DNA of 64,000 nucleotides from Rhizobium rhizogenes (lineage in GTDB: Bacteria; Pseudomonadota; Alphaproteobacteria; Rhizobiales; Rhizobiaceae). The notes beneath the pieces were generated by a model. That model had not been told where the DNA came from. It did no database searches and saw nothing but the letters and a program-made list of their open reading frames with translations. Below, piece by piece: positions 25,920 through 35,201 of the stretch. Each line of letters opens with the position of its first letter. The stretch's first letter is position 1. The position numbers and the translations under genes are program-made. The stretch covers positions 868,001 to 932,000 of the forward strand of contig NZ_CP019701.2 of the NCBI RefSeq assembly GCF_002005205.3, given 5' to 3'.

Positions 25920-26957
25920 TCAAACGGTTTCGTACGGAACCGCAATCTCGCTTTTCGTCGCCAGCCACTGCGGAACGGGAAGGCCCTTGGAGCGCAGGAA
26001 ATCCGGATTGAACAGCTTCGACTGATAACGATTGCCGTAGTCGCACAGTATCGTCACGATTGTATGCCCCGGACCGAGCTCGCGGGCAAGGCGGATTGCG
26101 CCGGCAATGTTGATGCCGGAAGAACCGCCGAGGCAAAGCCCTTCCTTCGTGACGAGATCGAACAGCACCGGCAGCGCTTCCGTATCCGAGACGCGATAGG
26201 AGAAATCCGGGGTGAAGCCTTCCAGATTGGCGGTGATGCGACCCTGTCCGATACCTTCGGTGATGGAGGAACCTTCGGATTTCAGCACGCCGTTCTTGTA
26301 ATATTCGTAGAGCGCGGCGCCTTCAGGGTCGGCAAGGCCGATCTTGATATCAGGGTTGAAATCGCGCAGGCCATCGGCCACACCCGCCAGTGTTCCGCCT
26401 GAACCGACCGAGCATATGAAACCGTCGACCTTGCCATCCGTCTGGTCCCAAATTTCGGGTGCCGTCGTTTCGATATGGGCCTGACGGTTGGCGATATTGT
26501 CGAACTGGTTGGCCCAGATCGCACCGTTCTCATCGGTCGCGGCAAGCTGTTTCGCCAGCCGGCCGGAGACCTTCACGTAATTGTTCGGGTTGGAATAGGG
26601 AGCTGCCGGAACTTCGACCAGCTTTGCGCCGAGAAGCTTCAGCACGTCCTTCTTTTCCTGGCTCTGCGTCTCGGGAATGACGATGACCGTCTTGTAGCCC
26701 AGCGCATTGGCGACCAGCGACAGGCCGATGCCGGTATTGCCTGCCGTGCCTTCCACGATGGTGCCGCCCGGGCGCAATTGCCCGCGCCGTTCGGCGTCGC
26801 GGATGATATAGAGTGCGGCGCGATCCTTCACCGACTGGCCGGGATTGAGGAATTCCGCCTTGCCGAGGATTTCGCACCCCGTCGCTTCAGAAGCGGCTTT
26901 CAGACGGATGAGCGGCGTATTGCCGATGGCACTGAGCGCAGAGGGATGAATGGTCAT
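25920..26957 (-). CDS. cysK: Cysteine synthase (O-acetylserine sulfhydrylase family)
   Basis: A 345-aa PLP enzyme that forms L-cysteine from O-acetylserine and sulfide. The PLP lysine is K44 in PGQSVKDRAA. Substrate loop EGTAGNTGIG and phosphate loop GSGGTLAG are present, and the C-terminal serine contact lies in GLCLGGSSGIN. The TAGNTG (rather than TSGNTG) loop and 345-aa length are typical of the longer rhizobial cysteine synthase group, so substrate may not be strictly O-acetylserine. First gene of a minus-strand operon with alaX and sseA-GNAT. Confidence 0.92.
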   Translation of the reverse strand: MTIHPSALSAIGNTPLIRLKAASEATGCEILGKAEFLNPGQSVKDRAALYIIRDAERRGQLRPGGTIVEGTAGNTGIGLSLVANALGYKTVIVIPETQSQEKKDVLKLLGAKLVEVPAAPYSNPNNYVKVSGRLAKQLAATDENGAIWANQFDNIANRQAHIETTAPEIWDQTDGKVDGFICSVGSGGTLAGVADGLRDFNPDIKIGLADPEGAALYEYYKNGVLKSEGSSITEGIGQGRITANLEGFTPDFSYRVSDTEALPVLFDLVTKEGLCLGGSSGINIAGAIRLARELGPGHTIVTILCDYGNRYQSKLFNPDFLRSKGLPVPQWLATKSEIAVPYETV

Positions 26958-27079
26958 GATCGAGCCTTCTTGTCTGAGCGGAAATTAGGTGCCGTTATGT
27001 CCCGTTACAACCGCCTCAAGGCAAGAAATTATCTTCCCGGCTTTGGCTTAGCCACGCAAAATTTTGCCGATACCCAATT

Positions 27080-28519
27080 TTATGCGGTCTTCTTCAGCGC
27101 GGCATGGGCGGCAAGCGCTCTTTCCCGCGCCTTTGCATGGTCGACGATCGGCAGCGGATAGGTCTTGCCAAGCTCGACGCCTGCCTTCTTCAGCACCTCC
27201 TTCGGTGCTTCGAATGGCTTGTGAATATATTTCCGCTCAAGCTTTTCAAGCTCCGGTACAAAACGGCGCACGTAGTCGCCATCACCGTCGAATTTCTCAC
27301 CCTGCAGGATCGGGTTGAAAATGCGGAAGAATGGCGAGGCATCCGCCCCCGAACCCGCCACCCATTGCCAGTTGGCGGCATTGGAGGCCGGGTCGGCATC
27401 GACAAGCGTATCGCGGAACCATTTCTCGCCTTTCCTCCAGTCGATCAACAGATGTTTGATGAGAAAGGAGGCCACGATCATGCGCACCCGGTTGTGCATG
27501 GTGCCGTGTTTCCATAATTGCCGCATCCCGGCATCGACGATGGGATAGCCCGTCATACCGCGCGTCCACGCCGCGAAGGATTTCTCATCGTCGCGCCAGC
27601 CGAAGGCGTCGAAACTGTCGTTCCAGTTTTTCTCGTCCAGTTCGGGGAAATGAAACAGCAGGTGATAGCAGAATTCCCGCCAGGCGATTTCCTTGCGGAA
27701 ACGGCTGATATCGTTTGAGGCGATGTGGCGGGAAAGCCCCTTCGTCGCGTGCCAGACGGTGGCGGGTGAAATTTCACCCAAGGCCAGATGCGGCGAGAGC
27801 GTGGAAGTCGCATCCCTTGCCGGAAAATCGCGACCCTCTTCATAACCCTTCAGGGCGCCATCGATGAAGTCGTCGAGTTTCTCCTGCGCGCCGTCTTCTC
27901 CGGGCGCCCAGACCTCGCTGAAGTGCTTCGCCCAGTCCGGCTTGACCGGCAGCAGCTTCCAGTCATCGAGCTTTTCCGATTTCGGCCACGTCTTCGGTGC
28001 CTTCAGGCTCTTCGGCGTCTGCGCCGGGGCATGCGGCTCCTCGCCACCTTCCAGTGCCCGCCAGAAGGGCGTATAGACCCGGTAAGGCCCGCCAGACTTC
28101 GTCTGCAGCCGCGACGGCTCGTGCAGCAGGTGGCCGGAAAAGCTGCGGACCGTCAGGCCATTGTCGCGCAGTTTCTGCTTCAGCGCCCCGTCGGTGGCCA
28201 CGCCAGCCGGATCGTAACGCCGGTTCCAGAAAACGGCATCAGCGCCGGTGTCGGATATCAGCTGCCGCAGCATCTTTTCGGCATCACCACTTAAAAGCAG
28301 AAGACGGCTGCCGCTTTTTTCCAGCGCGGCGGAAAGCGAGGCAAGCGAATGGTGAAGCCACCACTCCTGCGCCCCGCCCAGCGGGCCAGAGGATTTTTCC
28401 TTGATATAGGCGGGGATGATGGGGCCGCCGTGGTCCACAGCTGCGAGGAGGGCAAGATTGTCCGAAAGGCGAAGATCCCTGCGGAACCAGACGATGACGG
28501 GGGAGGCTGTTGTCGGCAT
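27080..28519 (-). CDS. phrA: Deoxyribodipyrimidine photolyase (class I CPD photolyase)
   Basis: A 479-aa flavoenzyme that repairs cyclobutane pyrimidine dimers with blue light. The N-terminal antenna Rossmann domain (IVWFRRDLRLSDNLAL) and the C-terminal FAD domain (WREFCYHLLFHFPEL, GYPIVDAGMRQLWKHGTMHN, SNAANWQWVAGSGADASPFF) are both complete. The electron-transfer Trp and the Asn-containing FAD pocket segments are present. The gene is monocistronic, with a weak ribosome site before the ATG. Another direct-reversal repair gene, ogt, lies 600 bp away on the other strand. Confidence 0.95.
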   Translation of the reverse strand: MPTTASPVIVWFRRDLRLSDNLALLAAVDHGGPIIPAYIKEKSSGPLGGAQEWWLHHSLASLSAALEKSGSRLLLLSGDAEKMLRQLISDTGADAVFWNRRYDPAGVATDGALKQKLRDNGLTVRSFSGHLLHEPSRLQTKSGGPYRVYTPFWRALEGGEEPHAPAQTPKSLKAPKTWPKSEKLDDWKLLPVKPDWAKHFSEVWAPGEDGAQEKLDDFIDGALKGYEEGRDFPARDATSTLSPHLALGEISPATVWHATKGLSRHIASNDISRFRKEIAWREFCYHLLFHFPELDEKNWNDSFDAFGWRDDEKSFAAWTRGMTGYPIVDAGMRQLWKHGTMHNRVRMIVASFLIKHLLIDWRKGEKWFRDTLVDADPASNAANWQWVAGSGADASPFFRIFNPILQGEKFDGDGDYVRRFVPELEKLERKYIHKPFEAPKEVLKKAGVELGKTYPLPIVDHAKARERALAAHAALKKTA

Positions 28520-28692
28520 GAAATAACCCGGTTCACTTCCGCTTGAACGAGTGTTGAAACGCTTTGTTCCGCAAATCGGCTAGAATGGAAAGATGGGGCA
28601 CATGGTTTCTCGGGGGTTATTTTTTCACCCTTGAAACCGCAGGTGAAGGGAACCAACTGGAGGAGCCGGCGTTTGTCGCGGGTTAATAGAGC

Positions 28693-28989
28693 ATGGAAGT
28701 GCAATCAATGTTGCTGAATGACGTTAAGTGGGAAAAGCCCGTTACCATCTCCCTTGAAAACGGCGCTCCCCGGATTTTCAACGGCGTTTACGAAGCCTTC
28801 GATTTTTTGCAGCACGAATGGCCCGAACGGGGCGACAAGGTGCATGAACAGGCGCTGCGTCTGTGCCGCGCTTCGCTGATGGGTGACGTGGCGGGCGAAA
28901 TCGCCCGCACGGCCTTCGTAGCGGCCAGCCGGCAGGCGCAATGCCTGATGGAGGACAAGGCGGAAGCGCAGAACAGGATCGCATCCTGA
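28693..28989 (+). CDS. DUF982 family protein
   Basis: A 98-aa protein of DUF982, a family expanded in Rhizobiaceae. Landmarks are VKWEKPVTISLENG, GVYEAFDFLQHEWPERGD and VAGEIARTAFVAASRQA. Members are small alpha/beta proteins of unknown function. ATG 28693 or, five codons in, ATG 28708 could be the start; neither has a strong ribosome site. A clean terminator follows. Confidence 0.82.
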   Translation: MEVQSMLLNDVKWEKPVTISLENGAPRIFNGVYEAFDFLQHEWPERGDKVHEQALRLCRASLMGDVAGEIARTAFVAASRQAQCLMEDKAEAQNRIAS

Positions 28990-29015
28990 ACCGGTTGAGG
29001 ACTGATGCATTGGGA

Positions 29016-29048
29016 GGCCACCCGGCAAAATCGGGTGGTCTTGTTTTT
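29016..29048 (+). terminator. Rho-independent terminator after the DUF982 gene
   Basis: GGCCACCCG (29016-29024) pairs with CGGGTGGTC (29032-29040) including one G-U, with loop GCAAAAT, followed by TTGTTTTTT. Confidence 0.9.
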
Positions 29049-29114
29049 TGGAGGTCAGGAATCGGGTTGTTTCGGACGCAGGATATGGCATCGTGTGCGC
29101 CCGAAAGCGGATGA

Positions 29115-29681
29115 ATGAATGCGATGACCAACCACTACGGCTATATTGTTTTTCCCACGGCGCTTGGCCATTGCGGCCTTGCATGGGCGGGGCGCGGCAT
29201 CGCCCGTCTGCAATTGCCCGGCGCCGATGCCGGCGAAACCGAAAAGCTTCTCCTGAAACGTCTGCCGTCATCCACAATTGCGGTTCCCGAAACACGCACG
29301 CGTGAGGTGATCGCGATGATCACCCGTTATTTCAGCGGTGAGCCGATCGATTTTGCCACCGTCGAACTCGATCTTGCCGGGCAGGATCGTTTCTTTCTCG
29401 ATGTCTACGCGGTTGCCCGGCAGATCGGCTGGGGCCGCACGACGACCTATGGCGGTATCGTGAAGGATCTTGGCCTCGGCATGGAGAAGGCCCGCGACGT
29501 TGGCCAGGCCATGGCGAAAAACCCGGTGCCGCTGATCATTCCCTGCCACCGGGTTCTGGCCGCTGGCGGCCGGCTGGGCGGCTTTTCCGCACCCGGCGGA
29601 ACCACCACCAAACTGCGCATGCTTGATCTCGAAAATGCCGGCCGCAGCCGCGCCGATGAGGCGCAGGGCAGCCTGTTTTGA
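29115..29681 (+). CDS. ogt: Methylated-DNA–protein-cysteine S-methyltransferase
   Basis: A 188-aa suicide repair protein that moves alkyl groups from O6-alkylguanine to its own cysteine, C144 in IIPCHRV. The helix-turn-helix segment IGWGRTTTYGGIVKDLG and the arginine-finger region GGRLGGFSAPGG are present. The N-terminal domain (GYIVFPTALGHCGLAW) is of the Ogt rather than the Ada type. Start is ATG 29115 or ATG 29124; the ribosome site is weak. It stands alone between two terminators or gaps, close to phrA. Confidence 0.93.
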   Translation: MNAMTNHYGYIVFPTALGHCGLAWAGRGIARLQLPGADAGETEKLLLKRLPSSTIAVPETRTREVIAMITRYFSGEPIDFATVELDLAGQDRFFLDVYAVARQIGWGRTTTYGGIVKDLGLGMEKARDVGQAMAKNPVPLIIPCHRVLAAGGRLGGFSAPGGTTTKLRMLDLENAGRSRADEAQGSLF

Positions 29682-29794
29682 AGCAATGACAGATCAGGTC
29701 GCATGAATAGGCGTCTGATTTCTGCCCATTTCTCGTCAAATTGTCGCTAAATTGTCACAATACACGGGCGCCCTCTAACATAAGGGCGAGACGT

Positions 29795-30238
29795 TTGAGA
29801 GTATCCGCGTTAATTCTATCCGCTGCCTTGGCTTTTACAGTCGTGGCGCCGGCCTCCGCCGGCATGCTGAACCAGGCAGAAAAATACACCGGGCTGCACG
29901 AGTCCAGGAACAACAAGAGCCTGAAGAACATTCTGGGGGCCAATCCCCGCAGCACCCCGTGGTGTGGTCTCTTCCTGCATGCCGTCGCCAGCAAGGCCGG
30001 CCGGCAGTCTCCCAAATCCTACGGATTTGCGAAATCCTGGAGTTCCTTCGGTTATGCCGTGCCGGTGGGCGAAGCCAAGCCGGGTGACGTTGTCGTCATT
30101 CGCAACGGCCGCGGCTACCACGCCGGCATCTTGAAGAGCATGAGCGGCAAGACCGCCAAAATCCTCGGTGGCAATCAGTCCGGCCGGGTGCAGGTTTCCA
30201 ACTTCAGCCGCAAGGCCATTGTTTCCGTCCGCCGCTGA
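29795..30238 (+). CDS. Secreted CHAP/TIGR02594-type putative cell-wall peptidase
   Basis: A ~147-aa exported protein. The signal peptide (MRVSALILSAALAFTVVAPA, cut after ASA) precedes a small NlpC/P60-CHAP-like domain with catalytic Cys C57 in TPWCGLFLHAV and the histidine in GRGYHAGIL, then GGNQSGRV. This is the compact form often found as phage or bacterial amidase/endopeptidase domains. The TTG at 29795 is chosen because GGGCGAG precedes it and it gives a proper signal peptide; an earlier TTG at 29741 would add 18 residues without a ribosome site. Peptidoglycan hydrolysis is inferred. Confidence 0.75.
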   Translation: MRVSALILSAALAFTVVAPASAGMLNQAEKYTGLHESRNNKSLKNILGANPRSTPWCGLFLHAVASKAGRQSPKSYGFAKSWSSFGYAVPVGEAKPGDVVVIRNGRGYHAGILKSMSGKTAKILGGNQSGRVQVSNFSRKAIVSVRR

Positions 30239-30264
30239 CGGCCGACAGCAGCATATGTCTTATA

Positions 30265-31115
<851 letters not shown>

Positions 31116-31214
31116 TTGGCTGGAGCCCGCCATCCGGCGGGCAGGAAAACGCCATGAGCCGGATCGGGCGAATGCAGCTGCACTTCGCTCTTCAAAACAT
31201 GTTTTTGAGAGAAA

Positions 31215-31289
31215 TGGCTCCCCGGGCCGGATTCGAACCGGCGACCTGTCGATTAACAGTCGAATGCTCTACCGCTGAGCTACCAGGGA
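31215..31289 (-). tRNA. tRNA-Asn (anticodon GTT)
   Basis: A 75-nt cloverleaf on the minus strand, including the encoded CCA. Acceptor TCCCTGG pairs with CCGGGGA with one G-U. The anticodon loop CTGTTAA gives GTT, and GGTTCGAATCC forms the T arm. It overlaps a spurious long plus-strand frame. Confidence 0.97.
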
Positions 31290-31465
31290 ACGTGCGCTGC
31301 TTGGCGCGGTGTGAGCGGGGTAATACAAATGCTTTTCCGATTTGCCAAGCGCTTTTTTCAAAAAAAACGCATTCCTCTTGTTTTATCTCGCCGGAGTCCC
31401 GATTTTCCGGGCTTATCGGCACTGAAAAAATTATCCACAGGCCGGATGCAAAAGGGCAGGATGGC

Positions 31466-31744
31466 ATGAAATTCGGTATGGACCACAAGACGGGTCGTCT
31501 CAATGTCGGGAAATGGAGTCTTGCCATGCCACGTTCGCGTGTCGGCAGGATCGCCACCGGCTCCGCTCTGGTGGTTGGCGGAACGCTGGGTTTTTTACCC
31601 GTCCTCGGTTTCTGGATGATTCCGCTCGGTCTCGTCGTTCTCTCGCATGATCTGCCGGCGGTGCGCCGCAGGCGACGGCGGCTGGCGGTGTGGTGGGCCT
31701 CGCGACAGAACCGCCGGGAAACCCGCAGCAGGGACCGCCAGTAG
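31466..31744 (+). CDS. Small membrane protein with basic tail, unknown function
   Basis: A 92-aa protein with one or two hydrophobic segments (GRIATGSALVVGGTLGFLPV then LGFWMIPLGLVVL) and an arginine-rich C-terminus (VRRRRRRLAVWW, RQNRRETRSRD) that should stay cytoplasmic. This pattern occurs in short uncharacterised rhizobial proteins. The ATG at 31466 follows AAAGGGCAGG; the open frame runs upstream across the tRNA-Asn gene and cannot be coding there. It is convergent with exoD, 3 bp away. Confidence 0.65.
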   Translation: MKFGMDHKTGRLNVGKWSLAMPRSRVGRIATGSALVVGGTLGFLPVLGFWMIPLGLVVLSHDLPAVRRRRRRLAVWWASRQNRRETRSRDRQ

Positions 31745-31747
31745 GCC

Positions 31748-32434
31748 TTATCCGGCAATCGAGCTGCTGATGCCCTGTCCGGCCCAGAAGGCGGCATAGG
31801 CGAGCGCTGCGAAATAAATCGCCGTCAGGCCGAGAAACAGGTAGCCGCCAAGCACGGTGACGCCGTCCCTCTGGATCATGCCGGCCGAAAACAGCAGGAT
31901 GGCAACCCCCGGCAGGGTGTTGGAAAAGGGAATGAAGCCGAGCGGCATCATCAGCAGCACACCCGCCGTCATCAGCGCGAGCCCGTTTATCCTGTTGGCG
32001 ACGATGCCCGTCGTCAGCGCCGGAATACGCGGACGAATGAAACGGTCGAGCTTGGAGACGATGGCGACACCCTTCCGGAGCGCCGGCACCAGCTTTGCCG
32101 TTTCCATCTGCCGGTCGAGAATCTTCGCCGGCAGCCAGGGCAGGCGGTTCAGTGTGATCGCGAGGCTGACAAGGATGATCGCCGCGCCGAAAACGGTGCT
32201 GACGCCGGGAATGGAGACCGGAATGAGAAAGGGCAGGGAGGCAATGGCGCAGATGAGCAACAGGCCCTGTTCGCCGATCGCTTCCATCAGTTCGCGCAAC
32301 GTGATCGTCTGGCCCTGCAGCTTGCCTATCAGCTTTTCCAGCGTGGTGCTGAGCTTTTCAGACGTATCAGTGAATGCGAATTCGTTCGTCATGCCGCTTC
32401 CCGGAAGTTGTTTTAACTCCGGGTTTGATACCAT
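31748..32434 (-). CDS. exoD: ExoD family membrane protein
   Basis: A 228-aa protein of the ExoD family, named from S. meliloti where exoD mutants are altered in exopolysaccharide and nodule invasion; the molecular role is unknown. Landmarks are LRELMEAIGEQGLLLICAIASLP, IPGVSTVFGAAIILVSLAI and the C-terminal helices LMMPLGFIPFSNTLPGVAILLF. Four or more membrane segments. ATG 32434 or the internal ATG 32392 (MTNEFAF) may start it; both have partial ribosome sites. No exo cluster is adjacent, though a polysaccharide locus lies 5 kb away. Confidence 0.88.
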   Translation of the reverse strand: MVSNPELKQLPGSGMTNEFAFTDTSEKLSTTLEKLIGKLQGQTITLRELMEAIGEQGLLLICAIASLPFLIPVSIPGVSTVFGAAIILVSLAITLNRLPWLPAKILDRQMETAKLVPALRKGVAIVSKLDRFIRPRIPALTTGIVANRINGLALMTAGVLLMMPLGFIPFSNTLPGVAILLFSAGMIQRDGVTVLGGYLFLGLTAIYFAALAYAAFWAGQGISSSIAG

Positions 32435-32502
32435 TCATCCTGCCTGATGCCTATCACCGATAGAAAAGGAACATCCGGCTTCCGGTGGCGTCATTCGTCT
32501 CG

Positions 32503-32604
32503 CTAGTGGGAAACCCAGCTGCTGTAGGCCCCGGCAAGAAGAACCACCAGCAGGATAACGAGTATGACCGGATTGATCGACGTAATGAAGTTTACATAGT
32601 CCAT
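32503..32604 (-). CDS. 33-aa single-span membrane protein
   Basis: MDYVNFITSINP, then a hydrophobic helix (VILVILLVVLLAGAY) and the tail SSWVSH. A strong GAGGAGG sits 8 nt before the ATG, the best ribosome site in the neighbourhood, which argues that this tiny frame is translated. N-out/C-in topology is not certain. Similar one-helix peptides in bacteria often act as modulators of membrane proteins or stress sensors; no function can be assigned. It lies upstream of exoD on the same strand with about 70 bp between. Confidence 0.7.
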   Translation of the reverse strand: MDYVNFITSINPVILVILLVVLLAGAYSSWVSH

Positions 32605-32914
32605 GATAACTTCCTCCTCTTTCCTCCGGGTCCCATTCTACAGCAAAAAGGCGAGTTTATCTACCTCAGGGTGAAATTTCGCATCGCAGCAACCGATGGC
32701 CTGTGCCGACTGGAATTGTTCGTCTTTCTCATTTTTCGCGATGCAAAAATAAATCTTCCAACATTTGCCATTCTCTTGCGTTGTGTCTAATCCTGCTGCG
32801 GTGTCGGCTCTTCTCGGTCCGCCGCGCGCCATCGCAAATCGCGTGAATAACCGTCGATATGCCTTGGTTTTCCTGCCCGCCTTCGCTCCGAAACACTTTT
32901 CCCGGGGACATGAA
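32605..32914. other. Gene-free interval between the 33-aa gene and the DedA-like gene
   Basis: About 310 bp with divergent starts at both ends, so it should hold two promoters. Part is AT-rich (around 32740-32770). No tRNA, repeat or ribosome-site-led frame was found; the plus-strand frame that continues into the gene at 32915 has no start signal here. Confidence 0.5.
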
Positions 32915-33502
32915 ATGCTGAAAAACATCTATGCCTGGACGATGGCGCTTGCGGCGCGCAAAACCGCCGTGTGGTGGCTGGCGATCGTCGCTTTCGTGGA
33001 AAGCTCGGTTTTCGTCGTGCCGGCGGATGTGCTTTTCCTGCCCATGGTGCTGGCCAAGCCGAAAAAGGCGATGTTTTATGCGCTTGTGGCCACGGTCGCC
33101 TCGGTTCTCGGCGGCATCGCCGGCTGGTTCCTCGGTCATTATGCCTTTGAAAGCATCGCGCGGCCCATTCTGGAATTTTACGGCAAGCTCGACAGTTTCG
33201 AACACCTGAAGAACTCGGTGGACTACGAAACCATCGTTCTCCTGCTGGTGACATCGGGGCTCGCGCACCTGCCGCCGATCAAGGTGGTGACGATCCTCTC
33301 CGGTGCGGCCAATATCAGCCTCGGCCTGTTCATTCTCTCAGCCGTCGTCACGCGCGGCGCACGCTTTTTCATCCTTGCCGGATTGCTGCAGAAATACGGT
33401 GAACCGGTGCGCCATTTCATCGAAAAACGCCTCGGCGCCATCACGGCGGCGGCGGCCGCAGCGCTCATCGCGGTCTACGCGGTCTATGTTTTTGTGCGTT
33501 GA
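32915..33502 (+). CDS. YqaA/DedA-like (VTT/SNARE-associated) membrane protein
   Basis: A 195-aa integral membrane protein. It has the glycine-rich re-entrant region of the family (ATVASVLGGIAGWFLGHYAFE) and membrane helices at the start (WWLAIVAFVESSVFVVPADVLFLP) and end (ITAAAAAALIAVYAVYVFV). DedA-superfamily proteins are linked to lipid scrambling or undecaprenyl-phosphate recycling; this short YqaA-type branch is uncharacterised. The ATG at 32915 follows GGGGACATGAA; longer upstream frame not supported. Confidence 0.82.
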   Translation: MLKNIYAWTMALAARKTAVWWLAIVAFVESSVFVVPADVLFLPMVLAKPKKAMFYALVATVASVLGGIAGWFLGHYAFESIARPILEFYGKLDSFEHLKNSVDYETIVLLLVTSGLAHLPPIKVVTILSGAANISLGLFILSAVVTRGARFFILAGLLQKYGEPVRHFIEKRLGAITAAAAAALIAVYAVYVFVR

Positions 33503-33517
33503 TCGAACGCAATTTTT
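33495..33517 (+). terminator. Terminator overlapping the stop of the DedA-like gene
   Basis: TGCGTT (33495-33500) pairs with AACGCA (33506-33511), loop GATCG, followed by ATTTTTC. The stem is short and includes the stop codon region, so strength is uncertain. Confidence 0.55.
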
Positions 33518-33607
33518 CTACTCTTACAATACTGTCGCATAACTTTCAGCCTGCTGTCAGAATCCGTCTGTATCGGTTCTCCTGTCGAGTAAGGGAACCG
33601 TTTTATT

Positions 33608-34195
33608 ATGCGAAGATTTTGGAAGTGCTCCTTTTGGGGCATGGGCGTTGCTGTGCTTGCGGCAGGCGGATATCTTTATGCCATCCAGCTCCTCGGGAAT
33701 TTTCACGAGGTGGTTGCCGGCCAGCTTTACCGCTCCAACCAGCCGAGCAACGAAGAGCTTGTCCGCTACACCAGGGATCACGGCATCAAGACGGTCATCA
33801 ATCTGCGCGGGCCAAACGAATCCAAGGCCTGGTATCGCGACGAGGTCGAAACCGCGCGCGAACTCGGGCTGCGGCATATTGATTTCGGCATGTCCGCCAG
33901 TCAGGAACTCGACATGAGCAGGGTGAACGAGCTGGTCGCGATCATGCGCGATGCGCCGAAACCCATTCTCATCCATTGCAAGGCCGGCGCCGACCGCACG
34001 GGCCTCGCCACCGCCCTTTATCTCAGCCGCGTCGCGCGTCTCGGCGAAAAGGAAGCGGAGAGCCAGCTTTCGGTGCGTTACGGCCACATCGGCATTCCCT
34101 ATCTCTCCGCGACCTATGCCATGGACCAGACCTGGGAAAATGTGGAGCACATGCCGATTACCGACGACTTCGCCATAGCGTCGAACGAGTTCTGA
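33608..34195 (+). CDS. Membrane-anchored protein tyrosine / dual-specificity phosphatase
   Basis: A 195-aa protein. One N-terminal membrane helix (GMGVAVLAAGGYLYAIQLLG) is followed by a small cysteine phosphatase domain whose P-loop is HCKAGADRTG (nucleophile C124, R130). The general-acid region is around DFGMSAS. Such exported or periplasm-facing bacterial DSPs (similar to those near polysaccharide genes) may act on phosphotyrosine or phosphoinositides; substrate unknown. The ATG follows AAGGGAACCG. It is about 100 bp downstream of the DedA-like gene. Confidence 0.87.
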   Translation: MRRFWKCSFWGMGVAVLAAGGYLYAIQLLGNFHEVVAGQLYRSNQPSNEELVRYTRDHGIKTVINLRGPNESKAWYRDEVETARELGLRHIDFGMSASQELDMSRVNELVAIMRDAPKPILIHCKAGADRTGLATALYLSRVARLGEKEAESQLSVRYGHIGIPYLSATYAMDQTWENVEHMPITDDFAIASNEF

Positions 34196-34491
34196 AGGCG
34201 CTAGGGTCAAACTTCTCCAAAATCGTGGATCGCCTCCCGCAAAGGGATTGCGTTCGTCCTGGTTGCTGATGTGATCGGGGCGGGCGCAACTCCGTTTTTC
34301 CAAGTCTAGCGCACGGGCGGGTGATGACGTGACGGTGGATCAGGATCTGGCCCGTAAGGCAGACGATCAGCCAGATATAAGCGCGTCACATATAGCTTGC
34401 ATAAAGCATATGGCCGGCAGGTGCAGTGCGCTTCACCCGCGTCCGGCTTCCCGCGACTGCAGGCGAACCCAATTGGCGGCAAACGGCCGGT

Positions 34492-34695
34492 TCAGTCGCT
34501 TCCGAGATCCGGTTTCCAGCCGCGTGTATATCCCTTTCCCATGATGGCAATCGCAAGGGAGAGCTGTTCCTGCAAATGTTCGATTTCACCAAGCAGTGTT
34601 TCCACGGCCGCCTTCGCATCGCCGTCATGGCACTGGATGATGAAGCCGGCTATGTCGTCAGGCCGTACAGGAGTGATTTTCGCAGCGTCGGACAT
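34492..34695 (-). CDS. 67-aa hypothetical protein
   Basis: A short soluble protein (SDAAKITPVRPDDIAGFIIQ, then VETLLGEIEHLQEQLSLAIA) whose middle forms a probable amphipathic helix or coiled coil, with a basic Trp-containing end (GYTRGWKPDLGSD). GAGAGGT precedes the ATG at 34695. The frame is open further upstream to 34860 but that part crosses an RNA-hairpin region and looks non-coding. No family recognised. Confidence 0.5.
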   Translation of the reverse strand: MSDAAKITPVRPDDIAGFIIQCHDGDAKAAVETLLGEIEHLQEQLSLAIAIMGKGYTRGWKPDLGSD

Positions 34696-35060
34696 ATTAG
34701 TGACCTCTCTTTTGTTCACTAAATGTTCTAATTTTGGCGGAGAGTCAACAAAGCAATGCCACCCGTCCTTCTCTTTGATGAAAGACGGGTGGCACGAACA
34801 GGGAGGACAAATCCTGAACCTGTTCATTCGAGCGGTATTCATCGACAGCGGCTTGCCCATCAGTCTTCGGCTTGAGCAACTCTAGGCGGCGTGGTTTGCG
34901 CCGGCGGCGCCGACTGAAGAAGATCAGCGGATGAGACGGACCGGCCGGGCTGCGTCAAAAAGCCCGTGCCTGAATGTATGAATGAAGTTGCTGAAACAGC
35001 AGCTTTGACGTAGCTCTCTCCATAAGAAGTCGTACAAATAATAGCCTGGAAATATTCAAA
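34696..35060. other. Gene-free interval with a strong hairpin (34757-34794)
   Basis: TGCCACCCGTC (34757-34767) pairs perfectly with GACGGGTGGCA (34784-34794) over a 16-nt loop; no T-tract on either side. It lies 62 bp before the 67-aa gene in its reading direction, so a structured 5' leader is possible. Nothing else recognisable; a minus-strand frame across 34860-35441 reads as a shadow. Confidence 0.5.
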
Positions 35061-35201
35061 ATGACGGATTGGAATTGGGTAGACTTGTTCCCTTTGGTCT
35101 TCTTCCCGTTCAAGATTCTCGTGTTGGGCACGGGCATGTTCTTCGCCATCAAATGGCATCATGATCAGGCAAAGAAGGACAACAAAACCGGCGGGTCGTA
35201 A
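35061..35201 (+). CDS. 46-aa single-span membrane protein
   Basis: Sequence begins MTDWNWVDLFPLVFFPFK, continues through a hydrophobic helix (ILVLGTGMFFAIKW) and ends in a charged tail (HHDQAKKDNKTGGS). The Trp/Pro-rich amphipathic start, single helix and cytoplasmic Lys-rich tail look like a real protein and are in the pattern of short conserved rhizobial peptides. The ribosome site is weak (GGAAATATTCAAA). A longer minus-strand frame overlaps it completely but has no such structure. Confidence 0.6.
   Translation: MTDWNWVDLFPLVFFPFKILVLGTGMFFAIKWHHDQAKKDNKTGGS

Noticed and set aside
31154..31465. Extension of the 92-aa frame upstream
   Set aside because: It runs through the tRNA-Asn gene on the other strand.
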